A DNA stretch of 64,000 nt, taken from positions 186,001-250,000 of the forward strand of contig CAZDDX010000001.1 of assembly GCA_964504345.1 (NCBI GenBank), in the 5' to 3' direction. The notes under the pieces were generated by a model. It was given only the letters and a program-made list of their open reading frames with translations. It was not told the origin of the DNA and ran no database searches. Position numbers and translations under genes: made by a program. Of this stretch, positions 41,461 to 50,041 are shown piece by piece. Position 1 is the first letter of the stretch. Every line of letters begins with the position of its first letter. The stretch comes from CAMDTE01 sp964504345. Its GTDB lineage: Bacteria; Bacteroidota; Bacteroidia; Flavobacteriales; Schleiferiaceae.

Positions 41461-43059
41461 ATGTCCGCACCTGATCTTCAAACCCTGTTGACCGAATTGC
41501 AACGCCGTCTGGCCGAAGCCCATGCCGGCGGTGGAGAAAAACGTCAGGCAAAGCTTCGTGAGCAAGGAAAAATGACCGCCCGCGAGCGCGTTGCGGGTTT
41601 GTTGGACCCGGGAAAACCCTTACTGGAAATTGGTGCACTGGCCGCTGCCGGCATGTACGAGGAACACGGTGGTGCGCCGTCGGCGGGTGTGGTGGTGGTC
41701 TTGGGCTACATCCACGGACGGCAGTGTCTTGTGGTGGCGAACGATCCCACCGTTAAAGCCGGTGCGTGGTTTCCCATGACGGGCAAAAAGAACCTACGCG
41801 CTCAAGAAATTGCGCTGGAAAACCGCTTGCCCATCCTGTACCTGGTGGATTCCGCTGGAGTGTATCTGCCCTTGCAAGATGAAATTTTCCCGGACAAGGA
41901 ACACTTTGGACGCATCTTCCGGAACAACGCCCAACTTAGTTCTTTGGGTGTTCCGCAATTGGCGGCCATCATGGGAAGCTGCGTGGCCGGCGGAGCCTAT
42001 TTACCCATCATGTCCGACGAGGCATTAATTGTGGAAGGAACGGGGTCTATCTTCCTGGCAGGCAGTTACTTGGTTAAGGCTGCCATTGGAGAGGACATCG
42101 ACAACGAAACGCTGGGCGGCGCCCACACCCACAGCGCCATCAGCGGCGTAGTGGACTACACGGTTCCCAACGACGCGGCTGCGCTGCAGCGTTTGCGGGA
42201 CTTGGTGGATAAAATGGGCGAACGCCCCAAAGCAGGCTGGGACCGGGTTGAGGCCTTGTCCCCCGCACGAAGTCAAGAAGATTTTTTAGAGCGGGTACCG
42301 TCGGACGGCAAACCCTACAAGATGCGCGAATTGCTGGAAGGCATTTTGGACGCAGGCAGTTGGTTGGAATACAAGGCGGACTACGGCAAAACCCTATTGA
42401 CCGGGTACGCGCGGATTGACGGCTGGGCAGTGGGCATTGTGGCCAACGAACGTCAGGTGGTGAAGTCCGGCAAGGGCGAAATGCAGATTGGCGGCGTCAT
42501 TTACAGCGATTCCGCGGACAAAGCCGCGCGTTTCATTGCGAATTGCAACCAAAAGAAGATTCCCTTGGTGTTTTTCCAAGACGTGACCGGATTCATGGTG
42601 GGATCCCGCAGCGAACACGGCGGCATCATCAAAGACGGCGCGAAGATGGTCAATGCGGTGGCCAACAGCGTGGTTCCGAAGTTTACGGTCATCGTGGGAA
42701 ACTCCTACGGAGCCGGAAACTACGCCATGTGCGGAAAGGCGTACGACCCCCGTTTGATTGTGGCGTGGCCCACCGCCAAGTTGGCCGTCATGGGCGGCGA
42801 ACAAGCTGCCAAAGTTTTGCTGCAGATAGAAAAGTCGCGCACGGATCAAGCCGCCAACCCGGAGGCCGAAAAAGCGTTGTACGACAAAATTCGCTCCCGC
42901 TACGACGCGCAAACAACCCCCTACTATGCGGCGGCACGTTTGTGGGTAGACGCTGTGATCAATCCGGCAGACACACGTTTGTGGTTGTCCATGGGGTTGG
43001 AAATGTCCAACAACGCTCCGTTGGAGCGGGCCTACAACCCAGGGGTGTTGCAGGTGTAA
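41461..43059 (+). CDS. Acyl-CoA carboxylase carboxyltransferase (beta) subunit, probably methylcrotonyl-CoA
   Basis: 532 residues. The carboxyltransferase signatures are clear: AGMYEEHGGAPSAGVVVV near 60-77, DSAGVYLPLQDEIFPDKEHF near 127-146 (diagnostic of the methylcrotonyl-CoA branch), MGSCVAGGAYLP, then in the C-domain FFQDVTGFMVGSRSEHGG and GNSYGAGNYAMCGKAYDPR. It accepts carboxyl from biotin and transfers it to 3-methylcrotonyl-CoA in leucine breakdown. The biotin-carrying alpha subunit is not adjacent. The gene stands alone between a secreted unknown and a kelch-like protein. Confidence 0.9.
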   Translation: MSAPDLQTLLTELQRRLAEAHAGGGEKRQAKLREQGKMTARERVAGLLDPGKPLLEIGALAAAGMYEEHGGAPSAGVVVVLGYIHGRQCLVVANDPTVKAGAWFPMTGKKNLRAQEIALENRLPILYLVDSAGVYLPLQDEIFPDKEHFGRIFRNNAQLSSLGVPQLAAIMGSCVAGGAYLPIMSDEALIVEGTGSIFLAGSYLVKAAIGEDIDNETLGGAHTHSAISGVVDYTVPNDAAALQRLRDLVDKMGERPKAGWDRVEALSPARSQEDFLERVPSDGKPYKMRELLEGILDAGSWLEYKADYGKTLLTGYARIDGWAVGIVANERQVVKSGKGEMQIGGVIYSDSADKAARFIANCNQKKIPLVFFQDVTGFMVGSRSEHGGIIKDGAKMVNAVANSVVPKFTVIVGNSYGAGNYAMCGKAYDPRLIVAWPTAKLAVMGGEQAAKVLLQIEKSRTDQAANPEAEKALYDKIRSRYDAQTTPYYAAARLWVDAVINPADTRLWLSMGLEMSNNAPLERAYNPGVLQV

Positions 43060-43140
43060 GCGGTATTCCAACCTATATGCTAACACCCTAGGGTGACCCG
43101 AGTCACGGTTGGTTTCGAGTGATCTTTGGACCTTTTGAAC

Positions 43141-44733
43141 ATGAAACTACCCGCCGTATTCATTCGATTCGTTTCTACTGTTGTTTTGTGCAGCAGCCTC
43201 GCGCTCCACGCCCAGCCCGCGAACGTCTCTTTGGTTCCCGTTTCTTGGGCCAATTGGCCCGCACTTCAATCCTTCGCCCTAGGCGAATGGCAGGGCGAGT
43301 GGTTGGTACTGGGCGGACGTACCGACGGTTTACACCAGCGTCAACCCTGGGCCGCATTTGCCGCGGCGGGACAACCCAACGCCCTTTGGGTATTGAACCC
43401 AACCACCGGTGGTGTTTGGAGCGCCCCCTTGGACAGCGTTCCCGCGGAGGTTCGGGATCAATTCAAAAGTTCCAATCCCCAGTTTGAAGTGTTTGGGGAT
43501 TGGCTGTACATCACCGGTGGCTACGGACTTTCCGCTGCCACAGGAACGCATACCACCCACCCCCGCATCACCCGCATTCATCTAGCGCAAGGAATTGCCG
43601 CCGTCAAAAATGGCGGAGTGGGCCTGAAAAATGCCATACAATCCAAGGTTGATGCTCGTTTTGCCGTCAGCGGCGGACAAATGTTGGCGTGGAACGGTCA
43701 GATGGTGTTGTTGGGCGGGCACCGCTTTGAGGGCGCGTACAACCCCATGGGCCACGCCACCTACACCCAAACCTACCACCAAAAAGCGGTCCGTTGGATT
43801 CCCGTAGACAGTGCGAATTCCTTCACCTGCAGCAATTTTCACAAAAACACAGACACTGTTCGTTTGCACCGACGGGACTGGAATGTTTTGCCTGTCCGCA
43901 CCGCGAACGAATCCTACCTTCTGGGGTACAGTGGCGTTTTTCAACGCGGGGTAGACCTGCCGTACACGGACGGTGTGGCGTGGGACGGGGACTCCACCTG
44001 GACGCCCGTTGGTTTCAGTCAACGACTCAACCAATACCACTGCGCCACCGTCGGGATGTACGACAGCATCAACCAAGCCTACGCCGCGCTCTTCTTTGGC
44101 GGAATTGCCCAGTACTACCCCACCCCGGGTGGTGGCTTGGCTACCGATCCAAATGTTCCCTTTGTCAAGACCATTGGCTTGATCAGCCACGACTCCGGTT
44201 CGTGGTCCGAGCGTCCCCTCCAAGCGACCCTGCCTGCTTATTTTGGGGCCACCGCGGAATTCATTCCAGCTCCGAACGTTCCCCGCGATGCCAACGGATT
44301 GATCCAATTGGCCCAACTGCCCGCCGACTCCGCTTTCTTGGGTTATTTGTACGGCGGAATTGAATCCAATGCCCCCAATGTGTTTTTTGGCAACTCCGCC
44401 TCCCAAAGCCAGGCGACGTCTGGCTTGTTTCAGGTATATTGGATCAACGGGGCGTTGAGTGTTTCTGAATCAAATCTGGGTCCCAACTTAGTGGAGTGGA
44501 TTTCGTCCGCCGGCCGGGGCCGCGGCGAAGTTCGGGTGCGTCCGCTGGGCAACGCCCCCGTGGAGCTGAGGTTGTACGATCGGTCCGGCCGGTTGCTGCA
44601 CCAAGAAACGGCAACCCGGCACCAAGGAGAACCCTTTGCTTTTGACTTTCCACTCCGCGGAGCTGCTACGGTGGTGGTTCGCCAGGGCGACCGTCTTGCC
44701 TCCGGTGAAATCTTGGGATTGGACGGTCGCTAA
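43141..44733 (+). CDS. Secreted kelch/beta-propeller-like protein with T9SS-type tail
   Basis: 530 residues from the ATG at 43141 (a TTG at 43126 is less likely). Signal peptide ends LHAQ. The body has repeating GG-containing strands (LVLGGRTDGLHQ, LYITGGYGLS, MVLLGGHRFEGA, FFGGIAQYY, YLYGGIES) like kelch blades. The last about 75 residues (VRPLGNAPVELRLYDRSGRLLHQE ... VVVRQGDRLASGEIL) resemble a type A T9SS C-terminal sorting domain, so it is probably surface-exposed. Function unknown. GATCTTTG lies 12 bases upstream and a short palindromic pair (43085-43106) precedes it. Confidence 0.7.
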   Translation: MKLPAVFIRFVSTVVLCSSLALHAQPANVSLVPVSWANWPALQSFALGEWQGEWLVLGGRTDGLHQRQPWAAFAAAGQPNALWVLNPTTGGVWSAPLDSVPAEVRDQFKSSNPQFEVFGDWLYITGGYGLSAATGTHTTHPRITRIHLAQGIAAVKNGGVGLKNAIQSKVDARFAVSGGQMLAWNGQMVLLGGHRFEGAYNPMGHATYTQTYHQKAVRWIPVDSANSFTCSNFHKNTDTVRLHRRDWNVLPVRTANESYLLGYSGVFQRGVDLPYTDGVAWDGDSTWTPVGFSQRLNQYHCATVGMYDSINQAYAALFFGGIAQYYPTPGGGLATDPNVPFVKTIGLISHDSGSWSERPLQATLPAYFGATAEFIPAPNVPRDANGLIQLAQLPADSAFLGYLYGGIESNAPNVFFGNSASQSQATSGLFQVYWINGALSVSESNLGPNLVEWISSAGRGRGEVRVRPLGNAPVELRLYDRSGRLLHQETATRHQGEPFAFDFPLRGAATVVVRQGDRLASGEILGLDGR

Positions 44734-44760
44734 GCGGTACGCGGTAGACAAAAATCCCCG

Positions 44761-44768
44761 TACCTTCG
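44761..44768 (+). promoter_or_regulatory. -7 box TACCTTCG of the terC gene
   Basis: One mismatch to TAnnTTTG, ending 7 bases before the ATG at 44776. Confidence 0.45.
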
Positions 44769-44775
44769 CAGTATA

Positions 44776-45471
44776 ATGATGGAACTTGCGCTCGCCTTTC
44801 TGACCCTGACGTTTTTAGAAATCGTCCTGGGGGTTGACAACATTATTTTCATCTCCATTCTGACCAACAAGCTCGACGCCACCATCCGTCCGCGCGCGCG
44901 ATTTCTAGGCATTGCCTTGGCGTTGGTTTTCCGAATCATCATGCTGATCTCCATCACCTGGATCATGCACTTCAAGGAGCCCTTGTTTGCGGTCTTGGAC
45001 CACGCCATATCTGGTCGCGACCTCATTCTGTTTGCCGGCGGATTTTTCCTCCTGTTCAAATCCACAAAGGAGATTTACGAGTTGATGGAAACCAAAGAGG
45101 GCATCGACAACGGTAAGGATGTCAACGTGGCCAAGCAGTTTGCCGGCATCATCGTTCAAATCGCCCTGCTGGATATTGTTTTCAGTTTTGACTCCATCCT
45201 AACCGCCATCGGCATGACCCAAAACCTGCCCATCATGGTAGCTGCCATCGTGGTCAGTATGGTGGTGATGCTGTTGTTCAGCGGGAGAATTGCGGGCATC
45301 ATCGAAAAACACCCCTCCCTTCAGGTTCTGGCTTTGGCCTTCTTGATCCTGATTGGGGTCATGTTGATTGCCGACGCCTCTGGTTACCACGTTCCCAAGG
45401 CCTACATCTACGTCGCCATTGGCTTTTCGCTGGGCGTGGAAGGACTCAATATTCGGGCAAAAAAGCGCTAA
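44776..45471 (+). CDS. TerC-family metal transporter
   Basis: 231 residues, about seven transmembrane helices. TM1 contains VLGVDNIIFISIL (residues 17-29) and TM5 DIVFSFDSILTAIGM, the two conserved Asp motifs that coordinate metal in TerC proteins, with HFKEPLFAVLDHAISGRDLILF between. TerC proteins export Mn2+ and possibly Ca2+ and some protect newly exported metalloproteins. The gene is monocistronic, with its own promoter box and a small hairpin after its stop. Confidence 0.9.
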   Translation: MMELALAFLTLTFLEIVLGVDNIIFISILTNKLDATIRPRARFLGIALALVFRIIMLISITWIMHFKEPLFAVLDHAISGRDLILFAGGFFLLFKSTKEIYELMETKEGIDNGKDVNVAKQFAGIIVQIALLDIVFSFDSILTAIGMTQNLPIMVAAIVVSMVVMLLFSGRIAGIIEKHPSLQVLALAFLILIGVMLIADASGYHVPKAYIYVAIGFSLGVEGLNIRAKKR

Positions 45472-45492
45472 CCCAAGACGTTTTAGGCCCTC

Positions 45493-45511
45493 TAGTGCTG
45501 TTCTAGCGCTA
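45493..45511. terminator. Weak hairpin between terC and kdsB
   Basis: TAGTGCT and AGCGCTA form a 7-base stem with one G-T pair around GTTCT; the downstream arm covers the kdsB stop codon. There is no T-run, so terminator function is uncertain. Confidence 0.3.
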
Positions 45512-46273
45512 CGGGTAATCGTTTGATTGCAGCACCTTCAGAACGCGTTGCACATCTTCTGGGGTGTCCACCCCACCGTGTGCAGCGTCTACCTCCACCA
45601 GGGAAATAGTGTACCCGTGGTGCAGCCAACGCAATTGCTCTAAACTTTCCGCCAATTCCTCGGGTGCGGGCGCCAGTTGAACGATTCGGCGCAAGGCCTC
45701 CGGAGTGTAGGCATACACGCCCAAATGTCTTTTACGCACGGGTTCGTAGGCTGTGCGCTGGAACGGTAGGGGAAGTCGGCTGAAGTACTGTGCTTCCTGG
45801 CGCGCATTGGACACCACGTAGCAGACCGACCGATCCTCCAAATCTTCATCAGCGGGCACAAGCGTGTACAAAGTGGCCAAAGGACCATTTGCACGAAGTA
45901 AGGCCGCCACATGATCTGGATGGACCAGTGGCTCGTCCCCTTGTACGTTCATGATCCAAGTGGGCGTTTTTCCGGAAGATTGTATAAATAAATCCATCGC
46001 TTCGCGGCAACGCGAGGTTCCGGAAATATGCTCCTCCGTAGTTTGTATGGCGTTGCCCCCGTGTGCTGCAACTACTGCTGCAATTTCAGGACAATCCGTC
46101 GCCACCACCACGGCACCCTCCAAGCCGGAGCGCCTCAGCCCTTCCTGGGCTTGGCGGAAGGTCCGTACCACCATGGGCAAACCGGCCAGGTCCACCAAAG
46201 GCTTCAGCGGCAAACGCTCCGAATCCCTACGTGCAGGAACCACCACCAACGCATACGTTTCGGAAGTCTTCAT
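45509..46273 (-). CDS. kdsB: 3-deoxy-manno-octulosonate cytidylyltransferase (CMP-Kdo synthetase)
   Basis: 254 residues from the ATG at 46273, which overlaps the upstream T9SS gene's stop as ATGA; the ORF-track start at 46336 lies inside that gene. It activates Kdo with CTP to CMP-Kdo for LPS inner core. ALVVVPARRDSERLPLKPL (8-26) is the nucleotide-binding start, WIMNVQGDEPLVHP the metal/CTP motif near 100, and GVYAYTPEALRRIVQLAPAP and VDTPEDVQRVL near the end complete the family pattern. kdsA lies 3 kb away on the other strand. Confidence 0.93.
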   Translation of the reverse strand: MKTSETYALVVVPARRDSERLPLKPLVDLAGLPMVVRTFRQAQEGLRRSGLEGAVVVATDCPEIAAVVAAHGGNAIQTTEEHISGTSRCREAMDLFIQSSGKTPTWIMNVQGDEPLVHPDHVAALLRANGPLATLYTLVPADEDLEDRSVCYVVSNARQEAQYFSRLPLPFQRTAYEPVRKRHLGVYAYTPEALRRIVQLAPAPEELAESLEQLRWLHHGYTISLVEVDAAHGGVDTPEDVQRVLKVLQSNDYP

Positions 46274-48450
46274 GGAGTCACAATCAAGGGGGACCACCAA
46301 ACTTGATTGGCAGACTGAACTTGAACTTGGTACCAACCGGGTTTCAAATAATTTGGATCAAACGACACTTCGTTGCGACCGGCACGGGCGTTGCGAAGGC
46401 CAATGTGCACCACACGTCCGGTGGCGTCGATGCAATCAACGCGCACTTCTCCGGCCTGCGGCAAATCAAAGGCCAAGACCACCATTCTTCCGTCCGATAA
46501 GGATGCCGGGTTGGGAAATGCAGAAGGGGCGTCGGCGTCTGTAAACGGTATTTTAAACGTCTGCTGCACCGAACATCCGCGCGCATCTGTAGCCACGATG
46601 GTCAAGGAGTCGCCGCTGCACAAGGACGACCAAGCCGCACCGGAACCGGTTTGAAAAGTAGACTCGCCCAACCGCTGCCACCGAACGGGGCCGTTCCCGC
46701 TGGCAATGCCACCGGAAATGGACCAGGAACAGCCGGTCCCAAAAAGTTCCCAAAGCACCTCAAAGGCACTGGAATCCGGAGTTCCCAGCTCGGAAATCCA
46801 TGTGGAATTCCCTCCGTTTCCGGAACCAAAAAAACCAGCGGCCCAAACGCGTTGCTTGCCCAAATGATTGATGCCCGGTTGGCTACCGTACACGCGCTGC
46901 AAGCCAAAATAATCGCCCCAGCGCTCGGCACCGCCCAATTTGGAAACGGGGCCTAGTCCAGCCTTCAATTGAACAACGGGAGAAAAACTGCCGTCGTTGC
47001 CCACGTACACTGCGGAATTGCCCGGATGGTGTGAGGGACTGGTGTGGTTGAACCCAATCACGTACTCGTTGTCGCACGATTCGTTACCCGCAAAAACGAT
47101 GTTGGGGTAACCAAAATCCTTGATTGGATCAGCAATCAAGCGGCCGTTCAAGGTGCCGTCCCCTGGCTGCAAAACGCCGTAGTAGATGGCGGCACGGTCC
47201 GGGGCGGATTGAAACGTTCGGGTAGTGCTGACCACATGATACGAGCCGTCGGGTGCGATCAATCCGCCCAGCCAGCGTCCGTCATTCGTTTGTAAACCTT
47301 TGGTGGGATCGTTGGCTGGTGTATTGCTTTGGCGGCCGTTGGGCGGCACACCGTACCTCAGATTCGCCAAGACCAGTTGGCATTCAAAAGCATTATTCCC
47401 GGTGGGTTGTGCCGACGGGGTCCAAACAAAAACCGAATCGTTGTCCGGTGAAAAATTGCGGTTGCTCATCAGTACCACGCTGTCCGCAGTACCGTTCCAC
47501 CCCGTCAATGGAAGCAAATTCCGGGTATACTTTCCTTGAAATTTAAAATCGTGGTGCAGTTGGCTGGGCAAGTTGGCGTCGCCGGCGTACCCGGCAGCTT
47601 TGTCCATTTCCCAAACAATGCTTCCGTCAAAACCTACCTGCCAAGAAACATTGGGAACTATGAGGTTTAAGGTCAACACCAATTTGTCCTTCGTCAAAGC
47701 AATGGCCGGGAAATCGGACCATCGGTTGTTGCTCAACGGATTCCCCGGTAAAAAGTAAACGTTCCAACCGTCCCGCGGGTCGTTCGTTTTACTAAAACAA
47801 ACGGCAATCTTTGAATTCGACGGCGTATTGTTCATCAAAAAAACCAGCACAAATCGATCGGTTTGCGGGTCGTAGGTCAGCTTGGGATCAAAGGCATAAT
47901 CCGAACCGGTTGCCTGCCCCAAAACACTCAAGGGGATGTAACTCTGCGGAAACAAAAGAGTGTCGGTTGACCGGTCCCACCCCCACAAATAACTGTTGAC
48001 GCCAATGAGCACTTGGCCTTGGTTGTTCACCGCGAGTGTATTGTCGTTGGGGGTCCCGCCCAGCAAGTCCGCCACGATCCCCACGGTTCCAAAAACGCGA
48101 AATGTCTTCTTGCCAAATAAAATCTGCGGCACTTCCGCTTGGGTTTTCTCCGACTTCTGCTCCGACGGCGCGGATCCCGAAGTTCGGTTATCCATATTCC
48201 TTTCCCTGGCAGCATCAGGTCCAAATACCACACGCTTCAACTCGTTCAAACCGTGGGACGCGCTCCACGCGTCCGGTGCCTCCAAAGAGGTCAATCGAAA
48301 AGCAGGATCGCTCGGCAGTAAATGAGCCGCGGGTACCTCGTGGTGTTTGGGAATGCTCCAACTTTGCTGAGCCGACGCTGGAACCCATCCAACAATAGCA
48401 ACAACGAATGCAGACGCGGTGCGGAAGGAAATCTGTTCTAAGTACTTCAT
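46270..48450 (-). CDS. T9SS-exported protein, sialidase/propeller-like, with sorting domain
   Basis: 726 residues. N-terminal signal (FVVAIVGWVPASAQQ). The body from about 110 (VADLLGGTPNDNTLAVNNQG, PKLTYDPQTDRFVLVFL, NRWSDFPAIALTKDKLVLTLNL, GKYTRNLLPLTGWNG) reads as a multi-blade beta-propeller. The last about 80 residues (FPNPASLSDGRMVVLAFDLP, IDATGRVVHIGLRNARAG, LKPGWYQVQVQS) form a type A T9SS sorting domain, so it crosses the outer membrane and is probably surface-attached. It overlaps kdsB by 4 bases and lies 7 bases from cruF, so it sits in the carotenoid/Kdo cluster. The enzymatic role is unknown. Confidence 0.8.
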   Translation of the reverse strand: MKYLEQISFRTASAFVVAIVGWVPASAQQSWSIPKHHEVPAAHLLPSDPAFRLTSLEAPDAWSASHGLNELKRVVFGPDAARERNMDNRTSGSAPSEQKSEKTQAEVPQILFGKKTFRVFGTVGIVADLLGGTPNDNTLAVNNQGQVLIGVNSYLWGWDRSTDTLLFPQSYIPLSVLGQATGSDYAFDPKLTYDPQTDRFVLVFLMNNTPSNSKIAVCFSKTNDPRDGWNVYFLPGNPLSNNRWSDFPAIALTKDKLVLTLNLIVPNVSWQVGFDGSIVWEMDKAAGYAGDANLPSQLHHDFKFQGKYTRNLLPLTGWNGTADSVVLMSNRNFSPDNDSVFVWTPSAQPTGNNAFECQLVLANLRYGVPPNGRQSNTPANDPTKGLQTNDGRWLGGLIAPDGSYHVVSTTRTFQSAPDRAAIYYGVLQPGDGTLNGRLIADPIKDFGYPNIVFAGNESCDNEYVIGFNHTSPSHHPGNSAVYVGNDGSFSPVVQLKAGLGPVSKLGGAERWGDYFGLQRVYGSQPGINHLGKQRVWAAGFFGSGNGGNSTWISELGTPDSSAFEVLWELFGTGCSWSISGGIASGNGPVRWQRLGESTFQTGSGAAWSSLCSGDSLTIVATDARGCSVQQTFKIPFTDADAPSAFPNPASLSDGRMVVLAFDLPQAGEVRVDCIDATGRVVHIGLRNARAGRNEVSFDPNYLKPGWYQVQVQSANQVWWSPLIVTP

Positions 48451-48457
48451 CTCCGAC

Positions 48458-49117
48458 TCAATTTACGAGATTTTGGGCCAGCAACGCCAAGGCAAAAAAA
48501 GCGAGTTGAGCCGCCCACAAACCAACTGTCAAGGGATTCCGATCGGTACTCTTTCCGCGATCCGGCACCACCGGTGCAAGCACCAAGGCCACCACAAAAC
48601 CGGTTATCAACCAACCAATGGCATTATCGATGGGCACTTTCCCGTCCACAAACCACCACATGTCCATGAAAGGCGCCGATTTCTCAATCAAGGCATCCAT
48701 CAACGTCATTGCCACCGCCGCTACCGCCGCACGGTGAATCGGTCGATCGATGCCCTCCGGAATAATATTCAGAGCCAGCACCGCCAACAACGCCCAATTC
48801 AAACCAATGATCAAGGGGACGTCCCACAATTGCGGGCCCAAAGAGGGCAAATACGCGTAGACGCCGAAAATTTTACCGGTATGCACGCCGGCCACTTCCA
48901 CCAAGAAGGCAATCAACCCCACTAAAGCTAGCCGGGCAGCTACTTCAACAGGCCGACGCTTCCACTCCTGGTGCCGCAGCAAAAGCGCCATGCTGACGAT
49001 CAAGTGCACCGGAGTCAGCGGCAGCACCCAGGACCGAAACGGGGTAAAAAGGGCCACCGCCCCAACGGTGTATGTAGCTACCAAAACCAGCCAGGCAATC
49101 TTCAAGGATCGGTTCAT
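48458..49117 (-). CDS. cruF: CruF-like carotenoid 1',2'-hydratase (DUF422)
   Basis: 219 residues, six to seven hydrophobic helices. The hallmark segment VEVAGVHTGKIFGVYAY, followed by LPSLGPQLWDVPLIIGLNWALL (residues about 70-108), matches the CruF/DUF422 carotenoid-biosynthesis family. ALIEKSAPFMDMWWF and GWLITGFVVA follow near 150-190. CruF adds water at C1' of gamma-carotene-type ends, giving a tertiary hydroxyl. CrtD (51246) is the next step of this route. It is the first gene of a three-gene run with the T9SS protein and kdsB, divergent from kdsA with 34 bases between. Confidence 0.82.
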   Translation of the reverse strand: MNRSLKIAWLVLVATYTVGAVALFTPFRSWVLPLTPVHLIVSMALLLRHQEWKRRPVEVAARLALVGLIAFLVEVAGVHTGKIFGVYAYLPSLGPQLWDVPLIIGLNWALLAVLALNIIPEGIDRPIHRAAVAAVAMTLMDALIEKSAPFMDMWWFVDGKVPIDNAIGWLITGFVVALVLAPVVPDRGKSTDRNPLTVGLWAAQLAFFALALLAQNLVN

Positions 49118-49139
49118 TCTGCTAAGTTCGGGAAACTTC

Positions 49140-49147
49140 TACCTTTG
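49140..49147 (+). promoter_or_regulatory. -7 box TACCTTTG of kdsA
   Basis: Exact consensus, ending 4 bases before the kdsA ATG at 49152. It overlaps the region where the divergent cruF promoter must lie. Confidence 0.6.
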
Positions 49148-49151
49148 TCCC

Positions 49152-50030
49152 ATGACGGCTTCTACTTTTCCCTCCCACTTCGCACAAAAAACCATCGAAG
49201 TCCAAGGCCCCAACGGCCCCATTTTTTTGGGAAATCACCTTCCGCTGACCGTCATCGCCGGACCCTGCGTCATCGAAGGCCGCCAATTTGCATTGGACAC
49301 CGCCTTTGCCCTCAAGGAAATTTTCGCAGAAGCCGGCATTCCATTCCTCTACAAATCCTCCTTCGACAAAGCCAACCGTTCTTCCGTGCGTTCTTTTCGC
49401 GGGGTTGGCATGGAAGAGGGCCTGTCCATCCTGGCTGAAGTGCGGGAAACCGTGGGCGTTCCCGTTTTAACCGACGTCCACGAAAAAGAGCAAATTGAGG
49501 CGGTTGCGCACGTGGTGGACATGCTCCAAACCCCGGCCTTTCTTTGCCGACAGACGGACTTCATCCGCGCTGTTGCCGCCGCTGGAAAACCCGTCAACAT
49601 CAAGAAAGGCCAATTTCTTTCGCCCGACGACATGCGCCACGTCTTGGACAAGGCCCGTTCAACGGGTAACGAGAACATTGCTTTGTGCGAACGCGGCACC
49701 TCCTTTGGCTACGGCAACTTAGTGGTGGACTTCAAAACCTTTGCCACATGGACGCGCTGGGGCCACCCCGTGGTGTTCGACGCCACTCACTCCGTCCAAG
49801 AGCCCGGCGGCCTGGGTGATTCCACCGGCGGCAAACGAGAATTTGTGGCCCATTTGGCACGTGCCGCCGTGGCTACTGGAATCTCTACCGTGTTCATGGA
49901 ATGTCATCCGGATCCGGATAATGCTCCTTGCGACGGTCCCAACATGCTCTCGTTTGATTCGTTGCCCGAGGTTCTTCAGCAACTAAAAGCCCTGGACCAA
50001 TTGGCTAAGTCTTTTACCATAAATAGCTAG
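49152..50030 (+). CDS. kdsA: 3-deoxy-8-phosphooctulonate synthase (Kdo-8-P synthase)
   Basis: 292 residues from the ATG at 49152; the longer ORF start at 48990 lies upstream of the promoter box. It condenses arabinose 5-phosphate and PEP to Kdo 8-phosphate, first committed step of LPS core synthesis. VIAGPCVIEG, FLYKSSFDKANRSS, GVPVLTDVHE, PAFLCRQTDFI, NIKKGQFLSPDDM, CERGTSFGYGNLVVDF and FDATHSVQEPGG mark the TIM-barrel active site. The sequence contains an extra N-terminal stretch of about 15 residues relative to E. coli KdsA. It is convergent with a lipoprotein gene, 11 bases apart. Confidence 0.96.
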   Translation: MTASTFPSHFAQKTIEVQGPNGPIFLGNHLPLTVIAGPCVIEGRQFALDTAFALKEIFAEAGIPFLYKSSFDKANRSSVRSFRGVGMEEGLSILAEVRETVGVPVLTDVHEKEQIEAVAHVVDMLQTPAFLCRQTDFIRAVAAAGKPVNIKKGQFLSPDDMRHVLDKARSTGNENIALCERGTSFGYGNLVVDFKTFATWTRWGHPVVFDATHSVQEPGGLGDSTGGKREFVAHLARAAVATGISTVFMECHPDPDNAPCDGPNMLSFDSLPEVLQQLKALDQLAKSFTINS

Positions 50031-50041
50031 ATCAGAACGCT

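Noticed and set aside
43582..44406. 274-codon minus-strand ORF inside the kelch-like gene
   Set aside because: Shadow of a secreted protein with a clean signal peptide and T9SS-type tail.
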